From positions 33,639,234 to 33,703,233 of the forward strand of contig CM038471.1 in NCBI GenBank assembly GCA_021464415.1: DNA of 64,000 nt, read 5' to 3'. The translations under genes and the position numbers were made by a program. The notes beneath the pieces are model-generated. The model ran no database searches. It saw nothing but the letters and a program-made list of their open reading frames with translations, and was not told the DNA's origin. This DNA comes from Lonicera japonica. Lineage: Eukaryota > Streptophyta > Magnoliopsida > Dipsacales > Caprifoliaceae. Below, piece by piece: positions 11,129-22,728 of the stretch (the stretch's first letter is position 1; every line of letters begins with the position of its first letter).

Positions 11129-11976
11129 ATGAAGAATAGTCAGATAAGTGATGGTTTGGTTACATAAATGTTGAATTGCTATTATTCAACTCTATAATAA
11201 TGGATTGGTGCTAGTCAATGAAAATGGAAAGACAATGTGAATGGGCCTATCGAAAAAAAATCTATATATATATTCACAAATCGGCAATGGAATACTTTAG
11301 ATTTTTTAATTTTGCAATGAAACTGAATCTTTAATTTCAAATCTGCAACTTCAAATTCATGAACACAAGAATGGATTTATCATTAAGTTAGAAAATCATA
11401 AACCATACCTACCATGCTTATGTACGCGAATTTGTTATAACAAGTACAAAAAATATACGCCGGAGACTTTTGTAACCCTGGCTTTTTAATTTCTCCAATT
11501 CATTTTTTAAAGATTTATTATACATTAGTTTCTAATTTACCAGCTTTGTCTGATTCGAGTTGAGGTATATATTTGAGAGATGAGTGTAGTGCGGACGATT
11601 TTAAAACAAACTCCCTATTTCCAGATTAAAAAGATCACCAAAATTTCGTAATCCGCTACAGAACTTATTCTAAGAAACATTTATAGAAAACATAACATCA
11701 TTAAAAAAAATAGTGACATTTTGTGTGTAACAAATTAGTAATGGAAATGGACCTCATTCATCACAACTTATTAATAATAGTAGGCTAGTAGGGTTATATT
11801 TGTGGTTAATGCTTACCGGTACATTAACCTTCGTAGCTCCAACCACCTCCTTCCCCTTTAATTAATCTCTAATTAAATTTTCAAACTAATACTTCATGCC
11901 CATTAATTATTATCCACTTGCCTCTTATATATATATAGATAGTGATATATAAACAGTGACATGTATATTAAATTAA

Positions 11977-12110
11977 AGGGTAGTGCTAACATGTGTCCTT
12001 AGAGCATATGATAAATACCTTAGAATAAAAGCTCATATGCATTTAATGCTACACTGAATACAAGACCTAACTTTATATATTTAGATATTTATCATATATA
12101 ACACTACCCT
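11977..12110 (+). mobile_element. Small MITE, absent from copy 2
   Basis: 134 bp with terminal inverted repeats AGGGTAGTGCTA / AGGGTAGTGTTA. The flanks repeat AAATTAA (7-8 bp; the exact length is ambiguous in AT-rich DNA). The equivalent position in copy 2 (around 60700) reads ATATTAAATTAAATTATTTG with no insert, which is a clean empty site. Confidence 0.75.
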
Positions 12111-12130
12111 AAATTAAATTATTGATTTCT

Positions 12131-12228
12131 TAGATTAAATGATGTGTCGGTAAAGACGGTAGTTGATCGGTGTTTCAAGCAAATTTTATATATTGATCAA
12201 TGAACTTTTTGACACGTCATTTGGTCTA
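12131..12228. repeat. Imperfect inverted repeat, about 98 bp
   Basis: Arms TAGATTAAATGATGTGTC and its inverted partner GACACGTCATTTGGTCTA match at 15 of 18 bases. The same structure is kept in copy 2 (60717-60822), where the inner parts of the arms pair better. It could be a very small foldback element. Confidence 0.45.
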
Positions 12229-12280
12229 ATAACTCAGTTATTTAATATTCTACACCTTTCATTATTCCTTACACAGATTT

Positions 12281-12301
12281 ACATATATATATATATATAT
12301 A
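12281..12301. repeat. (AT)n microsatellite
   Basis: About ten AT units. The equivalent site in copy 2 (60862-60888) is also an AT run but longer, so this tract is variable. Confidence 0.9.
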
Positions 12302-12473
12302 ATATCTCTATCTTCGATATTTAAAATCTTCCCAGCTCCCTCATATTCAATATTTACTTAAACTACACTGTCGATATATACACACACACATATGGAAATA
12401 CTTTCATAAGAGAATCTTTTACTATATTAAGAACAACAAGAAATATCCATTTAGAGGAGGAAATGAATGAATT

Positions 12474-12540
12474 TTTTCATGAAACTTGGTGGGGACGATC
12501 TTTATAATGAGTAGATCGTCTCCACCAAATTTCATGAAAA
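12474..12540 (+). repeat. Hairpin-forming inverted repeat, 28-bp arms and 11-nt loop
   Basis: Left arm 12474-12501 (TTTTCATGAAACTTGG...) pairs with right arm 12513-12540 (...CCAAATTTCATGAAAA) with two differences, one being a G-U pair in RNA. Weaker complementarity continues outward to about 12445-12570. In copy 2 only the left arm remains (around 61066-61095). It could be a foldback MITE or a young small-RNA-type hairpin. No expression evidence is available. Confidence 0.6.
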
Positions 12541-12916
12541 CATTTATCCATTTATCTCTTGAAATAGATAGTCTTTATTATTCTTGAAATAATAAATTCA
12601 CTTAGGAAAGAATTTATGTATACATATAAAAAATAATTGTTTAATAATTATTACAGAACTAAATGTTGCTTGATGACTAAGATTCTTATAAAAGATTAAC
12701 ATAACCATCTTAAAAACGTCATAGGATTAATCTCCACACAATCATTTTTGCAGAGTTTTGGGTCAAGGATTACAGAATATATTGATTCTTATTTTACGTT
12801 ATTACAGTGAATAATTAGTATACAATTTATTTTAGAATTAATTTAGTGCTTGAATTTTGATTATAAAAGTGTTGAACTCCTAATTGGTTTTTAAGGAGAA
12901 ATTTAAATAGCTTGTT

Positions 12917-13324
12917 AACTTGCCAAAATGGCACTGCTCAAAACCGTGTCAGAACAAATCTTCCAGCCATTAGGCGGATTCTCAAAAAATTAACATTTTC
13001 AAAACATAGTGTTATAATTGATGATTCAAACAAAATTAAGGAGGGAATCTAAAAAATTGGGCGGGATTCTCAAAAAAAAATGGTGGGAGTAGGCGAAAAA
13101 AACTGGTCAACGGACAAGGGAATGGAAAATAATTTGGCACAGATTTCATAAATATTTGGAACGGTTTAAAACCGTTCCGAATTTATTAGGTACAGTTATG
13201 ACACGGCAACAAACAAATTCGGAATCGTAAAAACGCTGCCAAAACGGTGTCAAGAGGTAGTTAAATTGGAACGGTTTATAAGCGTGCCAAACTTGCGAGC
13301 CAGACAGCGAAATTTGGTGTAGTG
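12917..13324 (-). mobile_element. CACTA-like non-autonomous insert
   Basis: On the minus strand it starts CACTACACCAAATTTCGC at 13324, a CACTA-type terminus. It contains subterminal GGAACGGTTT.AAACCGTTCC-like repeats. A 3-bp direct repeat GTT flanks it (12914-12916 and 13325-13327), and copy 2 shows a single GTT at the empty site (around 61161). A 3-bp duplication fits the CACTA superfamily. The left end is not a canonical CACTA terminus and may be eroded. Confidence 0.6.
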
Positions 13325-14057
13325 GTTTGATTAACTTTATACAGCGAAAAAATATTTGTGGCTTATGCACTTTGAACTTTCTGCAGCAGAGTCCAAAAAA
13401 AATAAATTCTTAACCAGCTGCTATTTAATAATTTTTTAGAACAATTTTTAAAATAATAATCGCACACTCATTACGTGTCAAGCAAAAACAAATAGAGTAA
13501 CTGTGCGCTTTGAGAAATAATCCTAAAACACATAAAAAAATTTCACAAAAGGCTACGTACACTACAAACATATTTCTTATTAACGGAACCCGTCACTAAT
13601 TACTTCACTTTACTTAAATTAGTATAAAGTATATTTGTGGAATAATTTTTGGTGACCTTTTTTATGTGTTTAGTATTTTTCCGTGTGGAGAAATCTTAAA
13701 ATATAAAGTATTAAGTGGCCAAAATTGAAAAATGCAGAACATCTTATACATGAATAAATATACTTCCTAAAATGACTACTCAAATTATTCAAGAAGAGTT
13801 AAGACCAAACCTACTCAAATGTACATTCTAAAATAATTATTATGCAATTTATTTAATGGATGGAAGACGGCTTCTGATTTCTTGTTACCCCTCTTCTCCA
13901 TTTTAACGTACGTATTTATTCTTTCTTAGTAATATTTTCTCTGTTTTATATTAAAAAGAAAAAAAAATTAATTAAAAGTTAAAACCAAACCTACCTCTAC
14001 ACAAGTCACATTCTCGCAATTATCCAAGCTTTCGAGCCCAAATCCTCTCTCACCACC

Positions 14058-14065
14058 TATATTAA
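14058..14065 (+). promoter_or_regulatory. TATA box of SVB-like gene copy 1
   Basis: TATATTAA about 100 bp before the start codon, followed by a C/A-rich leader. Copy 2 has TATATCAA at 61809-61816. An ACGTGTC (ABRE-like) motif lies farther up at 13473-13479 and reads GCATGTC in copy 2. Confidence 0.55.
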
Positions 14066-14165
14066 CCCCTCGCAAACTCCACACCAAAATCACACACTCA
14101 AAAAACCTACGCACTTCGCCTTCTCTCAGGCATTTCATTAAACACCTTCAAAAAAAAACAAGAAA

Positions 14166-14657
14166 ATGTCACTAGTCACCGACGAAATCAGAGCCTCAGC
14201 CTCAGAAATCTACCACGGACATGACATATGCGACGAGAAAACGAAGGTTCTGTTAAAAGAAGTGGGCTTACCCAATGGCCTACTACCCCTAAAAGACATT
14301 GAAGAGGTAGGTTACGTCGAAAAAACCGGGTTCGTTTGGCTTATACAGAAGAAGAAAATCCAGCATAAGTTTGAAAAAATTGGCCGAGAGGCCATGTACG
14401 CGACTGAGGTGACTGCGGTTGCGGAGAAGAACAAGATCAAGAAGCTCACGGGAGTGAAGACTAAGGAGATGATGATGTGGGTTTCTTTGAATGAGATTTT
14501 CGTCGACGACCCACCTACCGGAAAGATCACGTTCAAGAATCCGACGGGGCTGTTTCGGACTTTTCCGGTGTCGGCGTTTGAGGTTGAGGAGAAGGTTGGG
14601 AAGGGGAGTGGTGTTGGTGTCAGTGGAGCAAAGGAGATTGCACTGGAGCAGATTTAG
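14166..14657 (+). CDS. DUF538 protein, SVB-like (copy 1)
   Basis: A single-exon gene of 163 codons. The whole protein fits the DUF538 family (PF04398). Landmarks are the start MSLVTDEIRA, GLPNGLLPLKDIEEVGYVEKTGFVW around residues 34-58, KKKIQHKF, and GVKTKEMMMWVSLNEIF around 96-112. Length and lack of a signal peptide fit the Arabidopsis SVB subgroup, linked to trichome size and branching, though the biochemical activity of DUF538 proteins is unsettled. The start is fixed by conservation with copy 2 and by a TATA box ~100 bp upstream. It differs from copy 2 at roughly 25 of 163 residues, mostly conservative plus a variable C-terminus. The frame is intact, so it is probably functional. Confidence 0.93.
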   Translation: MSLVTDEIRASASEIYHGHDICDEKTKVLLKEVGLPNGLLPLKDIEEVGYVEKTGFVWLIQKKKIQHKFEKIGREAMYATEVTAVAEKNKIKKLTGVKTKEMMMWVSLNEIFVDDPPTGKITFKNPTGLFRTFPVSAFEVEEKVGKGSGVGVSGAKEIALEQI

Positions 14658-14949
14658 GAATTTTAGCGGATATTCTTAATTACCTCAGTATGTTATATGG
14701 GTTGTATCTTCAAAAGGTATAACGTACTTATATAATGCACGTATTAAAAAATAATATTACGTGATAAAAAAAATATATTTTCCTATTGAATATATATGTG
14801 TGCAATTCAAAGAAGCGGATTATCTTTGATAATATTGTAATATTTAACTTTGATGTTGAATTTGATGCTATAATATAATTGAATTAAGTATTATGTTGTT
14901 ACAACATCAATTAATGATAATGAAAGTAAGACTTATTCCAAAAGTGTCT

Positions 14950-15082
14950 AGAGCATCTCTAGTGTGAAATTATGTTTTGTCTAAAATTTACAAATTGTGT
15001 AAAAATGGAAGTGCCCCAGTAATATTGTAAAAAATAATTTTGCAAAAAGTAAATGTGTAAAATACACACCTATTTACACTGC
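14950..15082 (+). mobile_element. Truncated MITE (left part)
   Basis: Starts AGAGCATCTCTAGTGTG and matches the first ~135 bp of the MITE at 62678. It is then joined directly to sequence matching 63832 onward in copy 2. The right end was lost in a deletion specific to copy 1, with a 2-bp AG microhomology at the junction. Confidence 0.65.
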
Positions 15083-15164
15083 AGTGTGGTGGGTCTTCAT
15101 TGCTGCGAACACGGGATCATTACCTTCAAAATCTGCACTTGAACGCTTCGTCGTGTTCCAGCCT
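15083..15164 (-). pseudogene. Exon-like remnant of an unidentified gene (copy 1)
   Basis: Follows a possible splice acceptor (CTTGACAG) on the minus strand and reads WNTTKRSSADFEGNDPVF in one frame. Copy 2 (63823-63928) reads WNTAKRSNADFEGNDPVF in the same frame, with several third-position changes. In copy 1 the exon runs into the deletion junction with the MITE, so it is broken. I do not recognise the protein. Confidence 0.4.
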
Positions 15165-15200
15165 CTGTCAAGTATATTGATTAAGTTTTACAATACATAT

Positions 15201-15330
15201 ATATACGGAAATTTTCAAGTGCGGCGGACCGGTCTTTTTTAAAACCTTTTTTTCTTGTAAAAAACATTCCCCAATATTTTTACAACGAAAAAACGACGTA
15301 AATTAAAAGGCACGGCAGTGCCCATTTAGA
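15201..15330 (+). repeat. Dispersed repeat, copy A
   Basis: Starts near TATATACGGAAATTTTCAAG and continues through a block with ACGAAAAAACGA-like sequence. It is similar to 17492-17625, and its start is also present at 63955-64000 within duplication copy 2. Probably a MITE-like terminus; ends unresolved. Confidence 0.5.
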
Positions 15331-15371
15331 ATATTGGTTCAGAGTCACTTTTGAATTATACTTCCTTTTTT

Positions 15372-15470
15372 TTTTTGGTTCGAGGGTTACCCCATAGGGT
15401 GTCCAAGCCAGCTTTCGCGCATTTGGACTAATCTCCGCTCACGGTGCTTGGCTTCCGCTGGTCAACTAAT
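15372..15470 (-). mobile_element. Possible 3' fragment of a plant SINE
   Basis: A T-run followed by a block containing GTGTCCAAGCCAGCTTTCGC and GGACTAATCTCCGC. This resembles, from memory, the 3' half of a common dicot tRNA-derived SINE, here with its A-tail on the minus strand. The tRNA-like head is absent. Confidence 0.35.
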
Positions 15471-17491
15471 ATTTTGACAACGCCAAGAATCAATTTTAAA
15501 AGCTCCAAGTCAACCCTAAAATTATCCCTGTAATAATCTTTTTGATAATTTTTTTTTTGGAATGGGTATCATCGCTCTATTTATGGATTGTCATGGTACT
15601 AATGGATTGTCAACGGTCCCATAAATGTGACAAATACAACATTAATTAGGTCCAGCTCGATTGTATTAATTTCAGGATCATGACTTTGAACCTCTGCTCC
15701 CTTCCTCTCCTTCAGGCTCGAACACTCGAGTATATCTAATATTAACGTGCAATAATGCCTATAAAAAAAAGAGAAAAGACGATATTAATAGATATATTTA
15801 AAATTATATAATTGACGATTATCATAGAAGTTTGCAAGGAAGTAATCACACTAAACAAAGTTTTGTTCAAATGATTTTGTTTTTCGGTATGCGAATTTGA
15901 AATTCATTAGTTTATAAATTAGAAAAATTATGCAATCAAATAAGCTAACATATGATATTCTCCATTCTTCCATTAAATATTCTGTTTTTTTTTTCTCCTA
16001 TGAATACAAGTTTGTCACATCGACCGATCTAAAAAAAGCTGATTAGATAACACAGTAGATCTATTATTTGTGTAATAGGAATGACCATTTTATCCCTCTT
16101 AATGTCACTAGAGTTACTTAGTAGAAATGTCAATACATTGTATCTACAAGTATATTTGTTGGAGTTATTTTAATTTTCCAGGGTTTAAACATGTTAAATA
16201 TGTCTAAAATTTCTGTAAAAACTAGGGGATTACTAACTAGAAACTCACATGATTTGCCAAAGATTTCATTAATATCAAACATAAAGAAGTAAAAACCTAA
16301 AAAAAACAAAAGTTTAGGGATGATGCAAGGAAAAAGCTTGAATTTTGGAATTCCTCTCTTAAATAATTTTACTATGTAAGATCATTTATTTTAACTCTCT
16401 ACTTCTCTAGTGCTTTGGATTTTCGAGGTTTTGAGCATCTCAAAAAAAATGAAAAAAAAGAGAGGAGAAAGTGTGAGTTCTTCTGTCTTGATTAGGTGAT
16501 TGATGTGTTCAATTATCTAGATGTTAATTTGAATTTATTTTAATTTTTCAGATTACGGAAGAATTGTGGGTGGTTGGTTTAGGGGGCAGTTTGTAACACG
16601 ACTTCGTTTAGGGGGTTTCTAAAATCAGGGTATTAACTATAAGGTGAGGTGATCAAGGCCACCTTAGTCCAGAGCTAGAGCATACCACAAGTTTGATAGA
16701 AAAATTCGAACGTAAACTTTTCAAGTGAAATAATTGAATATAATTTTACTTTTGTTCACAACTTACGTGTCTAGTACCAAATTATTAGTAGTAGGAAAGG
16801 TCTAAATCTTTAGATTGTTTCTTTCACATATTTTTGAAATTTTAAGGTTGGGAGTTAAATGCCATACGTAAATATTCACAATTTTAATTTTTTGAGTTTA
16901 AATTCATATTTAATAAAAACTTCTTATTGAAAAGTTAAAGTAAGAACTGATTTCAAACTAATAAACAACTGGGAGTTAAATTATTTAATTAAGATTTTTT
17001 TAATACATAATTAATTAAGTAAATGTTTTCATCCTGTATGTTGAGTTTTGAAAAGTAATTTTTCTCTTTTTTTTTCAATTGTTAAAAAACATATACATAT
17101 ATAGATAATTTGTCTCATTTCTTTACAACGGCAACTAAATGCAGTATTTTACATGCATGTTTCTTTAAAATCAATTTCTACGACCACATTTATAAATAAT
17201 CACATATAACTGGAAAATTCCTTTTTGCCCAGCTAACGTCATAAAGATAAACATAAGAGGTAATCCAATGGTTTGTTTATCATTAGGCACCTGTAGGATA
17301 AAATAGTTCGGGTACATTCCAAGTTTGAACTCCGGCTAGAACAAAATTATTGTGGCCAACGGCATGTTTAGATTTGGGAGTGATGATTAATTCTACAGTC
17401 AATATAGTGGAGGAATGTACACCTCGTGAGAAAAAAAATATATCTCAAAATAAAAGAGCCTTACAAGGAAGGAATAGGAAATAAGGGATTT
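15471..17491. other. AT-rich spacer without recognised gene
   Basis: No supported coding region. Contains short A/T runs only. Confidence 0.5.
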
Positions 17492-17625
17492 ATATATATA
17501 CAGAAAATTTTAAGTGCAGATCAGTCTGTATAAATTGGTTTTTTTGCAACTGTTTTTCGTTAACAAAAACATTTCCCTAATGTTTTAGCGACGAAAAACC
17601 ATTACTAAAAATCCCGATCCATATG
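17492..17625 (+). repeat. Dispersed repeat, copy B
   Basis: Matches 15201-15330 with many differences: AAATTTTAAGTGCAGATC at the start and a GCGACGAAAAAC block later. It lies outside the segmental duplication, so the repeat is mobile or amplified independently. Confidence 0.5.
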
Positions 17626-18347
17626 GAGCAGTGTATACCATAAATACACTTTATATATGTATATGTCATGCCGCCCCTATTTATGCCTTGTCTATTGCCA
17701 ATAAAATGACAATGACATACGAACGCACACATGGGATGTACAATTACATATATAAAATTATATCTTAAATTTTGTATCTATAACTCTAGTGTCACAATGA
17801 GTACGTTTATAGATTTTAAAAAGTAGGTTTTTATTATATAAAATTCTATTACGATCTGATTTTTAAATTTTGACTTTTGAAATTTCAAAGTTTTTTTTTT
17901 AAAATTTTTTTTGATAAGATATAAATTTATATAGCCTAGTAAAACAGGAGTGTATTTTATTTAGAGTAACAGTAAATTTATTAATTTAAATGATCAAATT
18001 AATATGTCTAAATTAAATAATGTCTCAAAAAGCGCATTAATAATAGGGTGGGATAAATTAATTTAAATGATCAAATTAAATGGTTAAATCCGTTATGTGT
18101 TTTTTTAAGGTAAAAAGAAAGTTAAAAGTTCATCTCATTATTTCAATAAAAAATTAAAAATAAAAAAAGGTTGGGGTCACGCGCTTTAAAAGTTATTGCC
18201 ACTTTATAGCATACTTTGTATTGTATTTTTCTATCCACGAGAAAACTTGTGGTATATATTGTGGGAAACAAATAATAGGAAAATTCAAACTAGCTAATGC
18301 AAATTAAAAAAACAAATTTAAATGCCAAGGTGTGTGTTAAATGCGTT
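17626..18347. other. AT-rich spacer without recognised gene
   Basis: No open reading frame with recognisable content. Ends at the target duplication of the MITE that follows. Confidence 0.5.
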
Positions 18348-19071
18348 TAGGGCCGGCAATTCTGATTAACGTGTTGTGTTTGGGTCGTGTCAATACACAA
18401 GTATTATAGAATTAATGTCAACTGGAACACGACACATTTAACTAATCATTCCATTTATATTAACTCAAACACGGCCTGTTTATTTTACAAGTTATACGAC
18501 ATGACTCGACTAACCTATTTAATAAACAGGTCATGTTAAATCTACAACTCGACGCGACACGATTAAACTTTTAAGAATATAATGACAATTAAGTCTCATG
18601 TGAAAACAATTAACTTGTTTTATAATAATTTTAAATTTTTAATAAAAAATAATAAGTATCACCCAATACCAAAATTCAATATTTAATCAAAATAATATGA
18701 TAATAAAATGTAGAATCAAAATAGATAGCATTCTATCACTGAAGCAAAAACATAAAAATTTACTAATTTATCCATCATAAAAAACATAATAACTATCGTC
18801 TACTACAAATACTCAAAATAAGAATATAATTGTCCAAGTAAGATGAAAAAATAATATATATATATATCTGCAAAAAATTAAAAAAATAATCATGTTAATT
18901 GCGGGTCAATTTCGAGTTAGCGGGTTAAACTGAACACGACCTGTTTAGTTTGCAGGTTAAGCTTGTCTAATCCGAAATTGATCGAAACCCGTTTATGCTT
19001 GACCCTAACCTACTAATTCTATGTCAAATTCGTGTCGGGTTAACATGTTGTGTCAAATATTGCCAACCCTA
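18348..19071 (+). mobile_element. hAT-type MITE, 724 bp
   Basis: Terminal inverted repeats TAGGGCCGGCAAT / TAGGGTTGGCAAT. The flanking 8-bp direct repeat AATGCGTT (18340-18347) / AATACGTT (19072-19079) differs at one CpG position. Subterminal regions are rich in GACACGACCCG-like words, as in a widespread dicot MITE family. No coding sequence. Confidence 0.8.
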
Positions 19072-19079
19072 AATACGTT

Positions 19080-19529
19080 GTTTTAAGACAAAAATTTCAC
19101 CAGCACCGAAGTGTTGATGTTGGATTAACGCCAAAGTCTATCCCTAGGATTTAACAGTAATTCCTCCTAAAAATAACACTGTTTTGGAGGGCTCAAGAAC
19201 CATAAACCGTAATCCACTTAAAAAAGATACAAATGCCAGAAGATGATTTTTAATGTGTAAGTGGAGAATGTCATGGGAGTTTATAATGCGTGGTCCCACA
19301 ACGGTTCTCTAAAAATGCACAGCTCTCTCCCATTCACTTGTGCATATTGCATAATGACCGAGGAAAAATAATTATCTTAACGAAATAAAAATATAGATAA
19401 AGAGTTTTGAAAATCAAACTTAAAATAATTCAAATAATGGGGTTATAAAAGAATAACAATTTGCAAAAACTATTTTATTTTCAAAGAAGTCCAAGCCGAA
19501 GTGCCAAGTAGAAGAACTTTTAATATAAT
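19080..19529. other. Spacer left of element 3
   Basis: AT-rich flank with no recognised gene. Element 3's left LTR end begins at 19530. Confidence 0.5.
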
Positions 19530-21067
19530 TGTAAAAATCTGCAAATGCGACCCCTCGGGTCTCAATCCCGTATTTGGGGGTCTGAAACGCCGGAGAGGAT
19601 TTTGTTGTTCCATTTGCTTCTATGTGTTGATAATTCATATCGGGTGTTCCTCTATCCTATTTCTAGATGCAAGAAAATTCGTTCAGAGTCGCCAGTACGT
19701 TTTACGAGAAAACAGACAAAATTAGTTATGTAAGAGGAAAGGCTATAGATAAGCCTTTCTTTACATGTTTGTCTACGAAATCATGATTCTATAGGGTTCG
19801 AAAACTATGTTACGGCTTGGGAAGGTGTTAAGCACCCATTCCGCCCTTTCGGTCTCTAGTGGTCTTTATATGTTTATTCTATGTTGAAGAACTTGGATGC
19901 TTTTATTGATAGTCTACTACTTCTCAAATGAAAAACCCTAATTTTGGGAAAAATAGGAAAAGGGATAAAAACATTTGTGTTCCGGGATCCAATGTTTCTT
20001 TGTTTTTGAAAGATGTAAATACAAATGACAAAGCTTTTTGTTTTGAAAGAGAGTTCCCCGCATTATTTCCTCAGATAATAATTTCGGTCTTCTCGTGTTG
20101 ATTATTTTAGAAATATTCGGATCTTGTATTAGAACTAATTTAATATGGAATTAGAACTCTTTGAGGATAGTTTATCAAATGCGTCGCAGTCTATGGGGAA
20201 GACGAGATATGCCTGAATTTAATTCAGAAATAACTTTCATTGGTCCGGGTTTTGAAAACCTAATTTTATCCCCGCGACAATGTTCTTACTTTTCTAATTT
20301 TTGCAAATGGTTTTATCAAGATGTTTGTTTTGAAAACAATAGATTATTTTATAACTTGGCAATAAGTTTATTCAACTAAAATGTGGACAGAAAAACATAA
20401 ATAAAATAAATACACAGGTATCTAATTTTAAATACTAGAAGACATTTTATTTACCTTTCTGACGTAAATAATAATAAGATAGATAAAATATAATACGGCA
20501 AAGAGATCTTCGGCGATAATAATCTTTTCCTCTTTCAGATATTTTCGAGAATTCTATTCCAGAAGTGAGACACATCAAGTGTCGAGAATAGATTCGATAA
20601 TTCTTTAGAAATAAGACGATCGTAGAATATACTTGATAGAAGACCAGAAAATCAGATAAAATAATAGGATTTTTAGATTCCAAAGTCCTCCCTTGAACCC
20701 TTGGGGGCGTTGGCCTATTTATAATGTTGGGGAGGGATTGTCGCGCTATATTTCTCCAGAAAAGGCAACTGTCAAGCGACATTTAGGACAATGTTGCGCA
20801 ACAAACGGCCGAAGTGACCCTTCTGACAGACTGATTTGTCACAAAGTGGTCGGTCTGTGTTTGGGGAACTTGTCGCGCAATATAAGAGAGATTGTCGCAC
20901 AACATACTAGATTGTCGCGCAATAATCTCCCTTACAAACAGATTTGTTTGGCCAACAAACCCCTACGGGGGCAGTTTCGGGTGCTCGAGTAAGGTCTGAA
21001 CTCCAAAAACTGTACTTCTCGATAGTCATTCGGGTTCTTGCGGAGGTCACGGATTGGGGTGTCTACA
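19530..21067 (-). mobile_element. Element 3 3' LTR
   Basis: 1538 bp. On the minus strand it begins TGTAGACACCCCAATCCGTG and ends GCAGATTTTTACA. It has a TATA box on the minus strand (20716-20723) and a decayed palindrome cluster (20739-20935) with no perfect copy left. Variants such as TGTTGCGCAACA are what CpG deamination would produce. Confidence 0.88.
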
Positions 21068-22728
21068 GACCCTTTCGACTTAAGTTCCTTGCTTGCAAGG
21101 AATTGAGGCAACTGGAAGAGACCGCGGTCCATGGCTCCCCCAAGAACTCTAAGAGAGTGCGTGTATGCAGAAGCATTTGTGAGTGCCTCCGAAGAGGGCT
21201 TGTGTTTGGTTTTGCCTCCGAAGAGGGCCTTTGTTACCTCTTTGCCTCTTTCGAGGGCTTTATTTGCTCCACTTGTCTCAGATGAGAGGACTACCATTAC
21301 TCCACATGCCTCAGATGGGAGGACTACCATTGCTCCACTTGCCTTATGTGGAAGGACTACTATTGCTCCGCTACCTCTCTGGGAGGACTTGCTCTTCTTG
21401 CCTCATGTGGGAGGACTACCATTTCTCCACTGTCTCTCTAGGAGGATTTGATCTGCTCACCTCATATGGAAGGACTACCTTTGCTCCTACTGCCTCTCTG
21501 GGAGGGCTTGTACCTGAAAAATGCCTCTGGGGAGAGCTTTTGTGAGTGTTTTGCACCAAGCGAGGGCTTGTGCTTGTGATTTGCCTCTAGCAGGGCTTGT
21601 GTTTATGTTTTGCGTCTAAGAGGGCTTATATTGTTTCATGAAGAGAGCTCTGATTATGTTTTTTTTTTGTGTGAAATCGATTGTCTTTCTTCGACTGTTA
21701 GAGTCAGAGAGAGAGAGAAATTATGTGGGTAAATGGAACTCGTTGGGAGCTTTAATCTTTATCAAAATGTTTTCCATCTCCCTGGATTTTTTTGGAATTT
21801 TACTCTTATTTGTTTTCTAGAGCAAGAACACTTCCTTTTTAGAAAATAATTTTATTTTTTTTTGGATTTCTTCTGTCCTTCCCGGAGTGATGATTCGAAG
21901 ACTTATTTCCAAGTTATCTCTTTCTGTATCGTGCTGAAAAGAAAATTTGTTAAAAAAGAAAATCTCTGATCTCTTTAGTCCTTATCTTTTTATTATTGCA
22001 AGCCCACATTGTTTCTGTTTTTCGATGTCCTTATTTCTCCCTCTTTCGGGAAAGACTTTTCTTGGCCTTCTCTGTTTTTGACGAAGAGTCTTTTTATCCC
22101 TTTTGGCGTGATTAAAAGCCTTACTTACCCAAAACAAAGCCCTGAGCCGGTTTTGGCTTAGCTGTCACTTTTGGTGTGGCTCTCCCTATCACTCTATTCA
22201 TTTCTATTTCTTTCGCTCGCTCTGGCCGTTTGTGTGGGTTTTCTCTTTTTTACTCTTTCAATATTTTCTATTCCCGTCTTATTTTGGCACATTCTCTTTC
22301 TCATTAATGGTCTCGGTTCTTGGGAGACCAGAGATTTCCTAATAGATGGATTTTTCTCTCGCGATTCTTTTGGAGAAATGACTCGAAATTTTTGCTTTCG
22401 ACAATCATCTCGAGTGTGCTGTTTATAGGAAGGTTTTGAAAATTATTTTTTTGGAGTATTCCTGCAGGATAAAAAATAAGACAAAGGTTAAAAAAAATCA
22501 GGGGAAGGGGCAAAGTGTCGCGCTACACTTCGGTGGATTACCATTTATTACGCTACAAAATGGGCATTTGTCATGCGAAAAAGGCTTTTAGTATATAAAC
22601 CCTTTGCTGAGCTCATTCCATGTCATTCTTTCCATTCTCTTTCTCTCTTTAGCTTTCTTCTCTCTAACACGGAAGCCTTGCCGCTTTATCGATTTTTTTG
22701 ACTCTCTCCGTTATCTTTTTATATATCT
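21068..22728 (+). other. Element 3 region upstream of the antisense PMD gene
   Basis: Non-coding part matching 30179-32043 of element 2. It has degenerate copies of the GGGAGGACTACC repeat (about 21290-21490). Near 22517-22595 are mutated palindromes (TGTCGCGCTACA and others), followed by a TATA-like TATATAAACC near 22594. A T-rich stretch follows up to the start codon. Overlapping short frames here result from the repeat. Confidence 0.65.

Larger units (their letters stand above)
11430..15245 (+). repeat. Segmental duplication, copy 1 (SVB-like locus)
   Basis: Collinear, in the same orientation, with 60203-64000. The match covers the upstream region, the SVB-like gene, its 3' flank, a MITE and an exon-like piece near 15083-15164. 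Unique to copy 1 are a MITE (11977-12110), a CACTA-like insert (12917-13324) and the stretch around 12515-12850. Copy 1 lacks about 740 bp corresponding to 62810-63830 of copy 2. The duplicates are now separated by about 49 kb, mostly of retrotransposons. Confidence 0.85.
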
